Shown: positions 16,100 through 24,252 of the stretch, in pieces | Layout: every line of letters starts with the position of its first letter | Position numbering within the stretch: the stretch's first letter is position 1 | Notes under the pieces: model-generated | The model's database searches: none | What the model was told of the DNA's origin: nothing | What the model saw: the letters and a program-made list of their open reading frames with translations, nothing else | Translations under genes and position numbers: made by a program | DNA from: Micromonospora rhizosphaerae | GTDB lineage: Bacteria; Actinomycetota; Actinomycetes; Mycobacteriales; Micromonosporaceae | Length of the DNA: 64,000 bases | Assembly (NCBI RefSeq): GCF_900091465.1 | Contig: NZ_FMHV01000002.1 | Coordinates: 6,448,001 to 6,512,000, forward strand | Direction of reading: 5' to 3'

Positions 16100-18217
16100 T
16101 TGACCGACCAGACCACCCTGGACCGCGAGATCGCCGTCGAACAGCGGCATCTCGACCGGGTGTACGCCCGCCTGGCCGAACTGCGTCGGTCGGCCGCCGA
16201 CGCCGAGCGGGAGGGCTACCGGCTGGCCCGGGTCGGCAACTTCGGGGCGCTGGTCGAACGGGACGCGATGGTCTTCCACGCGGCGCAGCGCCGGCACGTG
16301 CTGGAGGCCGAGCACGAGGGGCTGGTCTTCGGCCGGCTCGACCTGAGTGCGGGTCAGGTGCTGCACGTGGGACGGCTCGGGGTGCGCGGCGAGAACGCCG
16401 AGACGTTGGTGGTGGACTGGCGGGCACCGGCCGCCGCCGCCTTCTACCAGGCGACGCCGGCCGAGCCGTTGGGCGTGGTGCGGCGACGCACCATCCAGTC
16501 CTCCGCCGAGAAGGTGACCCGGATCGAGGACGACCTGCTCGATCCCGCCGCAGCGCCGCCGGACATGGCGGTGGTCGGCGACGGGGCGCTGCTGGCCACC
16601 CTGTCCCGCGCCACCGGCCGGGGCATGCGCGACATCGTTGCCACCATCCAGCGCGAGCAGGACCAGGCGATCCGCTCCCCCGGCTCCGGAGTCACGATCG
16701 TCTCCGGCGGCCCGGGCACCGGCAAGACCGCGGTGGCCCTGCACCGGGCCGCGTACCTGCTCTACTCCGACCGCAACCGGTACGCCGGCGGCGGGATCCT
16801 GGTGGTCGGCCCGTCCACCGTCTTCGTCCAGTACATCGCCTCGGTGCTCCCCTCGCTCGGTGAGGAGAACGCCACCCTGCACTCGCTCGGCTCGCTCTTC
16901 CCCGGCATGTCCGCCACCCGGACCGACCCGCCCGAGGTGGCGGCGGTGAAGGGGTCGCTGCGGATGCGCCGGGTGCTGGAGCGCGCGGTCCGGGACGCGG
17001 TGCCGGACTCGCCGGAGGAGCTGCGCCTGCTCTACCGCGGCGAGCTGCTCCGGCTGGAGCGCCGGGAGCTCGACGGCATCCGGGACCGGGCACTGCCGAG
17101 GGGCGCGCGCCGCAATGAGGTGCGCCGCGCCGCCTTCGACGCCGTCCTCTCGGCGCTGTACGCACAGGCCCGCCAGCTGCGCGTCGGCCGGCTGCCGGAG
17201 CAGCGCGCCTTCGAGGACGAGATCATCGAGCGGCCCGAGTTCCGGGAGTTTCTCAAGGCGTGGTGGCCCCGGCTGCACCCTCGGCACGTGCTCGGCTGGC
17301 TGACCCGCCCCGACCGGCTACGCCGGTACGCGGGCGGCATCCTCGCCGGCAGCGAGATCCGGCTGCTCTCCGCCGCGTACCGGAGCCTGGACACCGAGGG
17401 GCTGACCATCGCCGACATCGCGCTGCTGGACGAGTTGGACGCGCTGCTGGGCAAGCCGGTGCAGCGGGCGAAGCCCAGGCGCGACCCGTTCCAGCTCGCC
17501 GGTGGCGTTCGCGAGCTGAGCACCTTCGCCGACCGGCAGCGCGCGGCCCGGGCCGCGGCGCGGGAGCGGCCGGCGGACTACCGCGAGTACGCGCACGTGG
17601 TGGTCGACGAGGCGCAGGACGTGTCGCCGATGCAGTGGCGGATGATCGGCCGGCGGGGCCGGCTGGCGTCCTGGACGGTGGTGGGGGATCCGGCGCAGAC
17701 CGCCTGGACCGGCGACGCGGAGGAGCTGACCCGGGCCCGGGACCAGGCCCTCGGCCGGCGCCGCCGGCACCAGTTCACGCTGACCACCAACTACCGCAAC
17801 TCGGCGGAGATCTTCGCGGTCGCGGCGGCGGAGATCCGCCGGCTCTACCCCGAGCTGCCGCTGCCCACCGCGGTCCGCTCCACCGGTGTGGCACCCGTCG
17901 AGCGGACCGTGCCGGCGGCCGAGCTGCCCGCGGCCACGGTCGAGGCGGCGGGCACCCTGCTCGGCGAGGTCGAGGGGACGGTCGGCGTGATCACGCCGGT
18001 GCCGCGTCGGGACGAGGTGGCCGGCTGGCTGGGCGAACTGGGCGGCTCCCGGCTCCAGGTGGTGACGAGCCTGCAGGCCAAGGGCATGGAGTACGACGGC
18101 GTCGTGCTGGTCGCGCCGAGCGAGATCCGGGCCGATCCGGGGTCCGGGGTGCGGACCCTCTACGTGGCCCTCTCCCGCGCCACCCAGCGCCTCACCACGA
18201 TCGACCCGGTCACCTGA
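16100..18217 (+). CDS. helD: HelD-like RNA polymerase recycling ATPase (UvrD/Rep superfamily 1)
   Basis: A 705 aa superfamily-1 motor protein. It begins with an antiparallel coiled-coil arm (about 5-60), which in HelD proteins reaches into RNA polymerase to release stalled enzyme from nucleic acid. Walker A is SGGPGTGKTA (about 203-212), Walker B is VVVDEAQDVSP (about 500-510), and later helicase motifs GDPAQTAW, TTNYRN and LYVALSRATQRL are present. The TTG start has AGGAG 8 bp upstream; longer upstream reading overlaps the hydrolase gene and is unlikely. Length fits actinobacterial class II HelD, some of which also confer rifampicin tolerance. The gene is monocistronic. Confidence 0.88.
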   Translation: MTDQTTLDREIAVEQRHLDRVYARLAELRRSAADAEREGYRLARVGNFGALVERDAMVFHAAQRRHVLEAEHEGLVFGRLDLSAGQVLHVGRLGVRGENAETLVVDWRAPAAAAFYQATPAEPLGVVRRRTIQSSAEKVTRIEDDLLDPAAAPPDMAVVGDGALLATLSRATGRGMRDIVATIQREQDQAIRSPGSGVTIVSGGPGTGKTAVALHRAAYLLYSDRNRYAGGGILVVGPSTVFVQYIASVLPSLGEENATLHSLGSLFPGMSATRTDPPEVAAVKGSLRMRRVLERAVRDAVPDSPEELRLLYRGELLRLERRELDGIRDRALPRGARRNEVRRAAFDAVLSALYAQARQLRVGRLPEQRAFEDEIIERPEFREFLKAWWPRLHPRHVLGWLTRPDRLRRYAGGILAGSEIRLLSAAYRSLDTEGLTIADIALLDELDALLGKPVQRAKPRRDPFQLAGGVRELSTFADRQRAARAAARERPADYREYAHVVVDEAQDVSPMQWRMIGRRGRLASWTVVGDPAQTAWTGDAEELTRARDQALGRRRRHQFTLTTNYRNSAEIFAVAAAEIRRLYPELPLPTAVRSTGVAPVERTVPAAELPAATVEAAGTLLGEVEGTVGVITPVPRRDEVAGWLGELGGSRLQVVTSLQAKGMEYDGVVLVAPSEIRADPGSGVRTLYVALSRATQRLTTIDPVT

Positions 18218-18253
18218 TCGGGGGCCTGGGCCGGGTGGGCAGCGGGCAATCAC

Positions 18254-18282
18254 TTGCATATATAGCGATGTGAACATAGATT
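18254..18282 (+). promoter_or_regulatory. AT-rich promoter/operator of the CDF exporter gene
   Basis: TTGCAT (18254-18259) and TAGATT (18277-18282) are spaced 17 bp apart, and the spacer contains TATATAG and TGAACAT, unusual in this GC-rich DNA. The predicted transcript start near 18289 leaves a short leader with GGAGGG before GTG 18318. ArsR/SmtB-type metal sensors bind AT-rich sites of this sort, but no sensor gene is adjacent. Confidence 0.45.
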
Positions 18283-18317
18283 GGATCGGGCCCGGGCGAA
18301 GGACGGAGGGTGTGGGC

Positions 18318-19232
18318 GTGGGCGCAGGTCATGGGCACCACGGCTCGGTCACCAACGCCGCACAGCGCCACCGTGGCCGGCTCTGGGGCGCCTTCGGGCT
18401 GCTCACCGCCCTGATGCTGGTCGAGGCAGCGACCGCGTTCGCGACCGGCTCGCTGGCCCTGCTCTCCGACGCCGGGCACATGTTCACCGACGTGCTGGGC
18501 ATCGGCATGGCGCTCGCCGCGATCACCGCGACCCGGCGCGCCGACACCGACCCCCAGCGCACCTTCGGGCTCTACCGACTGGAGGTGCTGGCCGCGCTGG
18601 CCAACGCGGTGCTGCTCGGCGGCGTCGCGGTCTACGTGCTGATCGAGGCGGTACGCCGGTTCGGTCAGCCACCGGAGGTGCTGGCCGGGCCGATGCTCGC
18701 GGTGGCGCTGCTCGGCCTGCTGGCCAACCTCGCCGCCTTCGCCCTGCTGCGCGGCGGCGCGCAGGTGAGCATCAACCTGCGCGGGGCCTACCTGGAGGTG
18801 CTGGGCGACCTGCTCGGCTCGCTCGGGGTGATCGCCGCGGCGCTGATCATCGCGCTCACCGACTGGTGGTGGGTCGACCCGCTGGTGGCCGTTGCGATCG
18901 GGCTGTTCATCCTGCCCCGCACCTGGCGGCTGGGGCGGGCCGCCGTCCGCATCCTGGTGCAGGCCGCCCCGGAGCACCTCCAGGTGACCGCGGTGCACGA
19001 CCGGCTGGCCGCGGTGCCCGGCGTCGCCGAGGTGCACGACCTGCACGTCTGGACGCTGACCTCCGGGATGGAGGTGGCCTCGGCCCACCTCACCATCGCT
19101 CCCGGGGCGGATCTGGGCGAGGTGCTGGCCGCCGCGCGGACGGCCCTGCACGAGGACTTCCAGATCGATCACGCCACGTTGCAGATCGAGCCCGGAGCGT
19201 CGCCCGGGTCCTGTAGCGCCGTCGAGTGGTAA
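18318..19232 (+). CDS. Cation diffusion facilitator (CDF) family metal exporter
   Basis: A 304 aa inner-membrane antiporter expected to export Zn2+/Cd2+/Co2+ in exchange for protons. A His-rich N terminus (GHGHHG) precedes six transmembrane helices. Helix 2 carries SDAGHMFTD with the site-A His/Asp pair, and helix 5 carries LEVLGDLLGS with the matching Asp. The C-terminal cytoplasmic domain (about 220-304) contains HDLHVWTLTSGM, the usual dimerisation and metal-sensing fold. GTG 18318 is chosen because GGAGGG lies 8 bp upstream and the predicted promoter would exclude the longer GTG 18270 start. Confidence 0.9.
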   Translation: MGAGHGHHGSVTNAAQRHRGRLWGAFGLLTALMLVEAATAFATGSLALLSDAGHMFTDVLGIGMALAAITATRRADTDPQRTFGLYRLEVLAALANAVLLGGVAVYVLIEAVRRFGQPPEVLAGPMLAVALLGLLANLAAFALLRGGAQVSINLRGAYLEVLGDLLGSLGVIAAALIIALTDWWWVDPLVAVAIGLFILPRTWRLGRAAVRILVQAAPEHLQVTAVHDRLAAVPGVAEVHDLHVWTLTSGMEVASAHLTIAPGADLGEVLAAARTALHEDFQIDHATLQIEPGASPGSCSAVEW

Positions 19233-19299
19233 TTAGGGCAAACTTAAATCTGCGTGGTTGTTGTCCATCAATGCCGGTTTCGTCCGGTCTCGCGCCGGT

Positions 19300-19475
19300 A
19301 GGCTCGGTCGCGGCCTCCGCCGAGCGGCGCCCTCCGGCGCCTGCGGTGGCCGTCGCCTAATCGCCCGCCTGCGGCGAGCCGGGGAACCACGTTCGTGGGG
19401 TGCATCCGCCTCAGCGCGGTAGGGATCTTCCGTCCCGAACCCGTCAGCTAACCCGGTCGGCGGCTGACGGAAGGA
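19300..19475 (+). ncRNA. Cyclic di-AMP riboswitch (ydaO/yuaA class)
   Basis: The leader carries the conserved blocks of the actinobacterial ydaO motif: GAGCCGGGGAACCAC, a hairpin then GGGGTGCATC, GTAGGGATC, and the 3' block CCGAACCCGTCAGCTAACC followed by a pairing strand ending in GACGGAAGGA. It ends just before the start of a secreted wall hydrolase, the commonest class of target for this OFF switch in actinobacteria. Upstream boundary is approximate. Identification rests on motif recognition, not covariance scoring. Confidence 0.85.
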
Positions 19476-19482
19476 CACCTGA

Positions 19483-20544
19483 ATGCCATCAGTGGCACCC
19501 GTACGACGGACGGCCGCCCGATTGGCGGCCCTGCTCGTCGCGGCGCTCGCCCTCGGCGTCGCAGCCGCGCCGGTCGGCACCGCCGTGGCGGCTCCCCCGA
19601 CCGGCCTGCTCGCCCCCGCTCCCGGTGGCGACGACGAGGGCGGCACCCCGGAGCTGCGGGCCCAGCTCGAGGCGGCCAGCAAGGGCTGGCTGGAGGCGAA
19701 GGCGGCGTTGGCCCGCTCGGTCAGCCGGCAGCAGCAGCTCACCGGCCAGCTCAAGACGATCGAGGCCGAGCTGAACGTCCGGGCCGCCAAGGTCGGTGAG
19801 ATCGCCGGGGTCGCGTACCGGACCGGGCGGCTCAGCGCGGCGTCGGCCCTGCTCAACAGCGCCACGCCGGAAGGCTTCATGGACCGCGCGGCCGCGCTGG
19901 ACCAGGTCGCCGCCAACGAGGACCGAGCGCTGCGCGACCTGGTCGAGACCCGGGACCAGGCCACCCGGACCCGGACCGCGCTGAACGTCGAGATCCAGCA
20001 ACAGCGCAAGCAGGTCGCCGTGATGGCCAAGCGCAAGCAGCAGGCCGAACGCGCGCTGCAGGTGGCCAACAACCGGGCCGCCGGCGGCGCCACCCGGGGT
20101 ACGTCCACCGCCAACGCCGATCCGGCCCCGCGCAACGCCGACGGCTCCTGGCCGCCGGAGTCGTGCAGCGTGAACGACCCGACCCCGGCGGACGGCTGCA
20201 TCACCCCGCGCATGCTGCACGCGCTGCAGGAGGCCAAGGCGGCGGGCTTCACCCGGTACGTCTCCTGCTACCGACCGAGCGGGTCGGGCGAGCACCCGAA
20301 GGGCAGGGCCTGCGACTTCGCGGCGCAGCAGGACGGCTTCGGCGGAGTGGCCTCCGGCGGCGACCGGACCTACGGTGACAACCTGGCGGCGTACTTCGTC
20401 CGCAACGCCGACCCGCTGGCCGTGCTCTACGTGATCTGGTTCAAGCAGATCTGGCTGCCGAGCAGCGGGTGGAAGGCGTACAGCGGCGGCAACGGCGACC
20501 CGTCCAGCGACCACACCAACCACGTGCACGTCTCGGTCTACTGA
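19483..20544 (+). CDS. Secreted coiled-coil protein with M15-like (ARB_07466-type) C-terminal domain
   Basis: A 353 aa exported protein. A Sec signal peptide (about 1-37, ending AVAAP) is followed by a long coiled coil (about 50-190) and a Cys-containing globular domain (about 220-353). That domain has EHPKGRACDF and a C-terminal DHTNHVHV, matching the His/Asp/His zinc pattern of LAS-type (M15-like) peptidases, so it is probably a peptidoglycan peptidase, with the coiled coil acting as a regulatory or tethering arm as in RipA/PcsB-type proteins. The ATG start sits 7 bp beyond the riboswitch, so c-di-AMP should control its expression and thereby link wall turnover to osmotic signalling. Enzymatic activity is inference. 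Confidence 0.85.
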   Translation: MPSVAPVRRTAARLAALLVAALALGVAAAPVGTAVAAPPTGLLAPAPGGDDEGGTPELRAQLEAASKGWLEAKAALARSVSRQQQLTGQLKTIEAELNVRAAKVGEIAGVAYRTGRLSAASALLNSATPEGFMDRAAALDQVAANEDRALRDLVETRDQATRTRTALNVEIQQQRKQVAVMAKRKQQAERALQVANNRAAGGATRGTSTANADPAPRNADGSWPPESCSVNDPTPADGCITPRMLHALQEAKAAGFTRYVSCYRPSGSGEHPKGRACDFAAQQDGFGGVASGGDRTYGDNLAAYFVRNADPLAVLYVIWFKQIWLPSSGWKAYSGGNGDPSSDHTNHVHVSVY

Positions 20545-20554
20545 CCCCCGCGTC

Positions 20555-20582
20555 GGTGGCCCGCCCGATCCGGCAGGCCACC
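20555..20582 (+). terminator. Hairpin after wall-hydrolase gene
   Basis: GGTGGCC (20555-20561) pairs with GGCCACC (20576-20582), with a short inner GC pairing, 11 bp after the stop codon. No U-tract. Confidence 0.45.
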
Positions 20583-20667
20583 CGACACGGACTACGCCCC
20601 TGGACGTACGCGGGATGTCGCCGCCGGTGCCACGACGCGGCGGTGTCGGCGGACGAGCATCGGGGTC

Positions 20668-21174
20668 ATGAGCCGACTCTCCCCCGCCGCCCGCAAGGCC
20701 CTGCTGACCCTGCACCTGGTCACCTCGCTCGGCTGGCTCGGCGCGGACCTGGTGCTGCTCACCCTGGGCATCGTCGGGCTGCGCGGCGCCGATCCCGCGG
20801 TGGTCTACCCGGCGGCGGGACTCGTCGTCACCTACCTCTTCGCGCCGCTGAGCGTGGTGGTCTGGCTGGTCGGGGTGGCGACCGCGCTGCTCACCCCGTG
20901 GGGGCTGCTGCGTTGGCGTTGGGTGCTGGTCAAACTCGTGCTCACCACCGTCATGCTCGGCCTGGTCCTGCTGCTGCTGATGCCGACCGTGCGTGGGCTC
21001 GGCGAGCTGGGTCCGGCGGTGACCACCCGCGACCGGCTCGACCTGGTGATCCCGCCGATGGTCTCCACCAGCGTGCTGATCGTGGCCACCGTGCTCTCCA
21101 CCTACAAGCCGTGGGGTCGCCGCCGGGTCCGGGCCGGTGGGAACCGGCGGCCCGTGGCCGCGGGTCGGCCCTGA
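20668..21174 (+). CDS. DUF2269-like integral membrane protein
   Basis: A 168 aa protein with four predicted transmembrane helices (about 10-35, 48-75, 82-108 and 128-150). The start region ALLTLHLVTSLGWLGADLVLL places a His in helix 1, the pattern of small DUF2269-like membrane proteins. The Arg/Gly-rich C terminus is cytosolic. Function unknown. It lies between the wall hydrolase and a convergent SRPBCC gene with no sign of an operon. Confidence 0.75.
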   Translation: MSRLSPAARKALLTLHLVTSLGWLGADLVLLTLGIVGLRGADPAVVYPAAGLVVTYLFAPLSVVVWLVGVATALLTPWGLLRWRWVLVKLVLTTVMLGLVLLLLMPTVRGLGELGPAVTTRDRLDLVIPPMVSTSVLIVATVLSTYKPWGRRRVRAGGNRRPVAAGRP

Positions 21175-21189
21175 GCGACCACCGCCGGC

Positions 21190-21660
21190 TCAGCTCGCGG
21201 CGTCCGGGCCGCGCTCGAGGGCCGCGCCGAGCCGGGTGGCGAGCCCCAGATGGGCGGCCCGGGCCTGCCGGAAGGCGTACCCGAACAGGGGCGCCGGTGC
21301 GGAGAGGGTGATCTCGACGTCGATCCGGACCACGCCGGCCGGCTCGTCCTTGAACCGGGTGTGGTTGCGCACGGTGGTGGCGGGCCACTGCCGGGCCACG
21401 GTCACCACCTCGTCCTCGGTCGCGATCAGCACGTCGGCCTGGTAGGTGACCGGGAAGCGCAGCGGCCCGACCGCCAGCCGGTCGGTGATCGCGTAGCTGG
21501 CCAGCGCGCCGGGCCGGGGCGGCACCCGGCGGACCGCGACGACCAGCGGGTGCAGCTCGCCCTGGCGGGTCAGATCGCCGAGGAGCGCCAACGCGTCCGC
21601 CCGGGAGCAGCGCGCCTGGACGGTGTAGCTGAACGTGTCCCGGCTTAGCACCTCGTCCAC
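21190..21660 (-). CDS. SRPBCC family (START-like fold) protein
   Basis: A 156 aa protein of the polyketide cyclase/dehydrase-like SRPBCC superfamily, which binds hydrophobic ligands in a deep cavity. The N-terminal FSYTVQARCSRADALALLGD and the central RVPPRPGALASYAI with alternating strands and a long C-terminal helix fit the fold. No catalytic residues can be assigned and there is no signal peptide. It ends 15 bp from the convergent DUF2269-like gene. Confidence 0.7.
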   Translation of the reverse strand: MDEVLSRDTFSYTVQARCSRADALALLGDLTRQGELHPLVVAVRRVPPRPGALASYAITDRLAVGPLRFPVTYQADVLIATEDEVVTVARQWPATTVRNHTRFKDEPAGVVRIDVEITLSAPAPLFGYAFRQARAAHLGLATRLGAALERGPDAAS

Positions 21661-21740
21661 CCCTCACCGTCGGCGGTCCGCCCGATCGTCCCGTACGCCG
21701 GCCGGCCAGGCAACGGCTGGCCGGACATGGCGGCTGCCGG

Positions 21741-22286
21741 GGCTGGACGATCTCCGGGATCAACCGGGGCGCGAACGCCGGCCGCGCGGTGCTGCACTCG
21801 GGCACGGTGGGCGCCGCGTTCACCGCCGCCGCGAACGGTTGCCGGGCGATGGCGGTCTCCCTCGACGTGCTCTCCGCCGGGGAGGCCACGGCCGCCAGCG
21901 GGGGCGCCGCGGTGGCGGCAGCCGTCCGGGTGCGCGACGCCGAACGCCACTGGTCCACGGCGGCCCGGGTCGCCCTCGACCTGCTGCCCCGGCTGCTGGC
22001 CGGGCCGGTGGAGAGCGTGCTCAACGTCAACGCGCCGGACCTGCCGCACGGGCGGCTGCGCGGGGTGCGCCAGGGCTCGCTGGCCACCTTCGGTCAGGTG
22101 CAGATGACGGTCGCCGAGTCGGGGCACGGCTTCGTACGCACCTCACTGCAGGAGCCCGGACAGGCCGCCCAGCCCGGCACCGGCCTCGCCCTGCTGGCCG
22201 ACGGGTACGCCTCGGTCACCGCCGTCCGGGCGGTCACCGAGGTCTCCGACGTGGATCTCGCCAACCTCGGCGCAACGGATGACTGA
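21741..22286 (+). pseudogene. surE: 5'-truncated surE (5'/3'-nucleotidase) remnant
   Basis: The frame reads SGINRGANAG then VLHSGTVGAAF, the conserved middle of SurE, followed by FNVN-like NVNAPDL and the C-terminal half. Intact SurE (~250 aa) starts with a metal-binding TNDDG motif and a Ser loop about 30 residues later. Here about 80 N-terminal residues are absent, and no frame between 21661 and 21741 encodes an NDDG motif. The Asn of SGIN remains but both Asp ligands are gone, so phosphatase activity should be lost. A GTG at 21789 could still start a 165 aa product, but without an evident ribosome binding site. It appears to be a deletion relic with its 5' end replaced by the spacer of the divergent SRPBCC gene. 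Confidence 0.8.
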
Positions 22287-22334
22287 GCCGCTCCGGCGGG
22301 ATGCCCGGACGACGGTGGGGCGGACGAGGGGCGG

Positions 22335-22694
22335 TCAGGCGCCGGGAAGGACCTCGCGGGTGGCCGCGGCGAAGTAGGGCTCCGGGGCGCCGAAGAGGCC
22401 GAGCAGGCCGGTGACCCAGAGCTGCCGGTGCACGAACCGGCTCGGCTCGATCACCACGAGCTTGACGCCGCTGACCTCGCAGGTCTGGAAGCCGGCGACC
22501 ATGGCGCTGATGCCGACGGAGTCGATGAAGGTGACCAACCGCATGTTCAGCTCGATACGGGACGGACGCCCCTTGGCGAGCACCTCGGCGATCGCATCAC
22601 GCACCTCGTACGCGGTGTCGACGTCGATCTCGCCCCGCGGGACGATCTGAACGACACCACCCGGCATAACCGACTTCACGATCGACAGGCTCAC
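22335..22694 (-). CDS. STAS-domain anti-sigma factor antagonist
   Basis: A 119 aa single STAS domain. RGEIDVDTAYEVRDAI and the regulatory loop FIDSVGISAMV, with its phosphorylatable Ser, match RsbV/SpoIIAA-type antagonists that bind anti-sigma kinases in their unphosphorylated state and free a sigma factor. GTG start with GGAGGTG upstream. No anti-sigma kinase or sigma factor gene is nearby, so its partner lies elsewhere. The leader contains a small hairpin (CGCCCG/CGGGCG, 22710-22725). Confidence 0.88.
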   Translation of the reverse strand: MSLSIVKSVMPGGVVQIVPRGEIDVDTAYEVRDAIAEVLAKGRPSRIELNMRLVTFIDSVGISAMVAGFQTCEVSGVKLVVIEPSRFVHRQLWVTGLLGLFGAPEPYFAAATREVLPGA

Positions 22695-23098
22695 GCGAGC
22701 ACCTCCACTCGCCCGTAACCGGGCGCCTCATCAGTACGCGGGCCGCGACCGAGAGTATTCCTCCGACGGCCTCGGTCGCCACCCCTCGGGATGAGCAATT
22801 CGCGGACTGGGCACACCTGGGCACCCGGATCCGAAACTTCCGGTTCCCACTCTCTCGACGACGGGTTTCTCACTCTTCAACGAACGACCGGGGCCGGCCG
22901 ATCCGCCGAACCAGGGTAGCGGTCCGAGGCGGGCCGGGCGCGCACCCGAACGTCGGCGCGTTCGGGTGATTGACCTCTCGCACCTGCAGGGTTTGCGCCG
23001 CCGCCGGGCTGGGCACGGTGGAGCGAACAGTCCGCGCCGGACAGACGCCGGAGTCCGAAATGGCCGCCGGGCTTCGGCACCCCGAGGAGGTAAGCACG
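22695..23098. other. Divergent intergenic region with 10-bp inverted repeat
   Basis: A 404 bp spacer between the minus-strand STAS gene and the plus-strand gene at 23099, with no credible coding region. CACCCGAACG at 22943-22952 and CGTTCGGGTG at 22959-22968 form a perfect 10-bp inverted repeat with a 6-bp centre, followed immediately by TTGACC (22970-22975), a possible -35 hexamer. The repeat could be an operator or an early terminator for the 23099 transcript. Confidence 0.4.
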
Positions 23099-23503
23099 AT
23101 GTTCGGAACCACCCTGCTGGAACGCCGCAGCAAGCCCGAGCGAATCGCGGACCAGGCGTGGCAGCACCTGGTCTCCGCCGTCAGCTCCGCCGGTGACAGC
23201 GTCCGGGACACCGCCCGGTCGGCCCGCCGCAGCGGCTCGGGCCTGGCGGACGAGGCCACCGACCTGGTCGGCTCCGCCGCCGACGAGGCCCGCCGCCGGG
23301 CCACCCTCGCCTTCGACGCGCTCGCCGGCCGCCGCCCGGCGCTGCCGTGGACCCTGCTGGTCAGCGCCACGCTGGTCGGCGCGGCGATCGGCTGGGCCGC
23401 CGGCACCGCCGCCCGGGCCGCCGGCAGCCGGTACCGGGCGGTCGACGGCATCGAGTTCGTGGACGTGGACCGGCCGAACTCCCCCGTCGGCCTGGACGGC
23501 TGA
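23099..23503 (+). CDS. Small single-pass membrane protein, unknown function
   Basis: A 134 aa protein. The ATG start has GAGGAGG 8 bp upstream. The first ~80 residues are amphipathic helix, rich in Ala, Arg, Asp and Ser (QHLVSAVSSAGDSVRDTARS), resembling YtxH- or apolipoprotein-like stress proteins in composition. One transmembrane helix (about 92-112, LLVSATLVGAAIGWAAGTA) follows, then a short acidic tail. I cannot name the family. A strong terminator follows. Confidence 0.75.
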   Translation: MFGTTLLERRSKPERIADQAWQHLVSAVSSAGDSVRDTARSARRSGSGLADEATDLVGSAADEARRRATLAFDALAGRRPALPWTLLVSATLVGAAIGWAAGTAARAAGSRYRAVDGIEFVDVDRPNSPVGLDG

Positions 23504-23520
23504 CATCCCGCGCCGACGAC

Positions 23521-23555
23521 ATGGCGGTGCCCCCCGGCCCGGGGGGCACCGCCAT
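23521..23555. terminator. Bidirectional terminator, perfect 15-bp stem
   Basis: ATGGCGGTGCCCCCC (23521-23535) pairs perfectly with GGGGGGCACCGCCAT (23541-23555) around a 5-nt loop, between two convergent genes that end 17 bp and 8 bp away. Confidence 0.85.
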
Positions 23556-23563
23556 TCGCCTGA

Positions 23564-24202
23564 TCAGAACGCGGTGACGTTCGCCGGCGCTCGCTCGGCC
23601 CGGCTGAGCGCGCGGAGCACGGCCGGCTGCCCGTGCCGGCGTACGGCCAGCCGGGCGAGCAGGGCGAGCACCGGGTCCAGCACCTCGGCGGGCAGCTCGG
23701 GGGTGGGCACGCCGACGCTGACCGCCAGGTCGTCGGAGTGCACCGCGATCTCCATCAGCCGGGTGGTCAGGTAGTCCTCCAGGGTGAGTGACCAGGGCCC
23801 CCGGGCGAAGTGCACCACCCGCCCGTCCGGCTCGGCCGGCAGGGCAACGGCCAGCTCCTCCACGGTGGCCCGAGCGTCGGCCACCAGCGCCTCCGGGCCG
23901 TCGGCGGCGACCCGCTCCCCGGACCGCCGGACACCCACGTTCACCTCGTCGTCGAGGGCCGCGCCGATCCAGGTGCCGCGGGCGTAGTGGCCGAGCAGGC
24001 CGACCGGCTCGCCGGCGGGGACCGGCTCGGCCAGCACCCCGGGCACCGCCAGCAGCTGCCAGGCGAGGTGACCGGCCAGCCCGCCGACCCGGAACTCGGC
24101 GAGCGCGCTCGGGGAGTCCCACCGCTGCGCCACCGCCGGGGCGGCGAGCAGTTCCACCGCAGAACGCGCGGCGGTCAGGTAGACCGTCCTGATCGGATGC
24201 AT
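23564..24202 (-). CDS. Maleylpyruvate isomerase-like / DinB-fold protein
   Basis: A 212 aa four-helix-bundle protein of the actinobacterial maleylpyruvate isomerase N-terminal family, many members of which are thought to use mycothiol. Putative metal-binding histidines are in AGHLAWQ (about residue 42) and in MEIAVHSDDLAVSVG (about 150). ATG 24202 is chosen for the upstream GAGAGAGGGG; longer reading of the frame enters the neighbouring pseudogene. Substrate unknown. Confidence 0.8.
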   Translation of the reverse strand: MHPIRTVYLTAARSAVELLAAPAVAQRWDSPSALAEFRVGGLAGHLAWQLLAVPGVLAEPVPAGEPVGLLGHYARGTWIGAALDDEVNVGVRRSGERVAADGPEALVADARATVEELAVALPAEPDGRVVHFARGPWSLTLEDYLTTRLMEIAVHSDDLAVSVGVPTPELPAEVLDPVLALLARLAVRRHGQPAVLRALSRAERAPANVTAF

Positions 24203-24252
24203 CGGGCGTACCCCTCTCTCACGGATCCGGTCCCCGAGCCTACCCACGAAGA

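Noticed and set aside
18270..18317. Upstream GTG start for the CDF exporter
   Set aside because: It lies before the predicted transcript start and has no ribosome site, whereas GTG 18318 has GGAGGG at the right distance.
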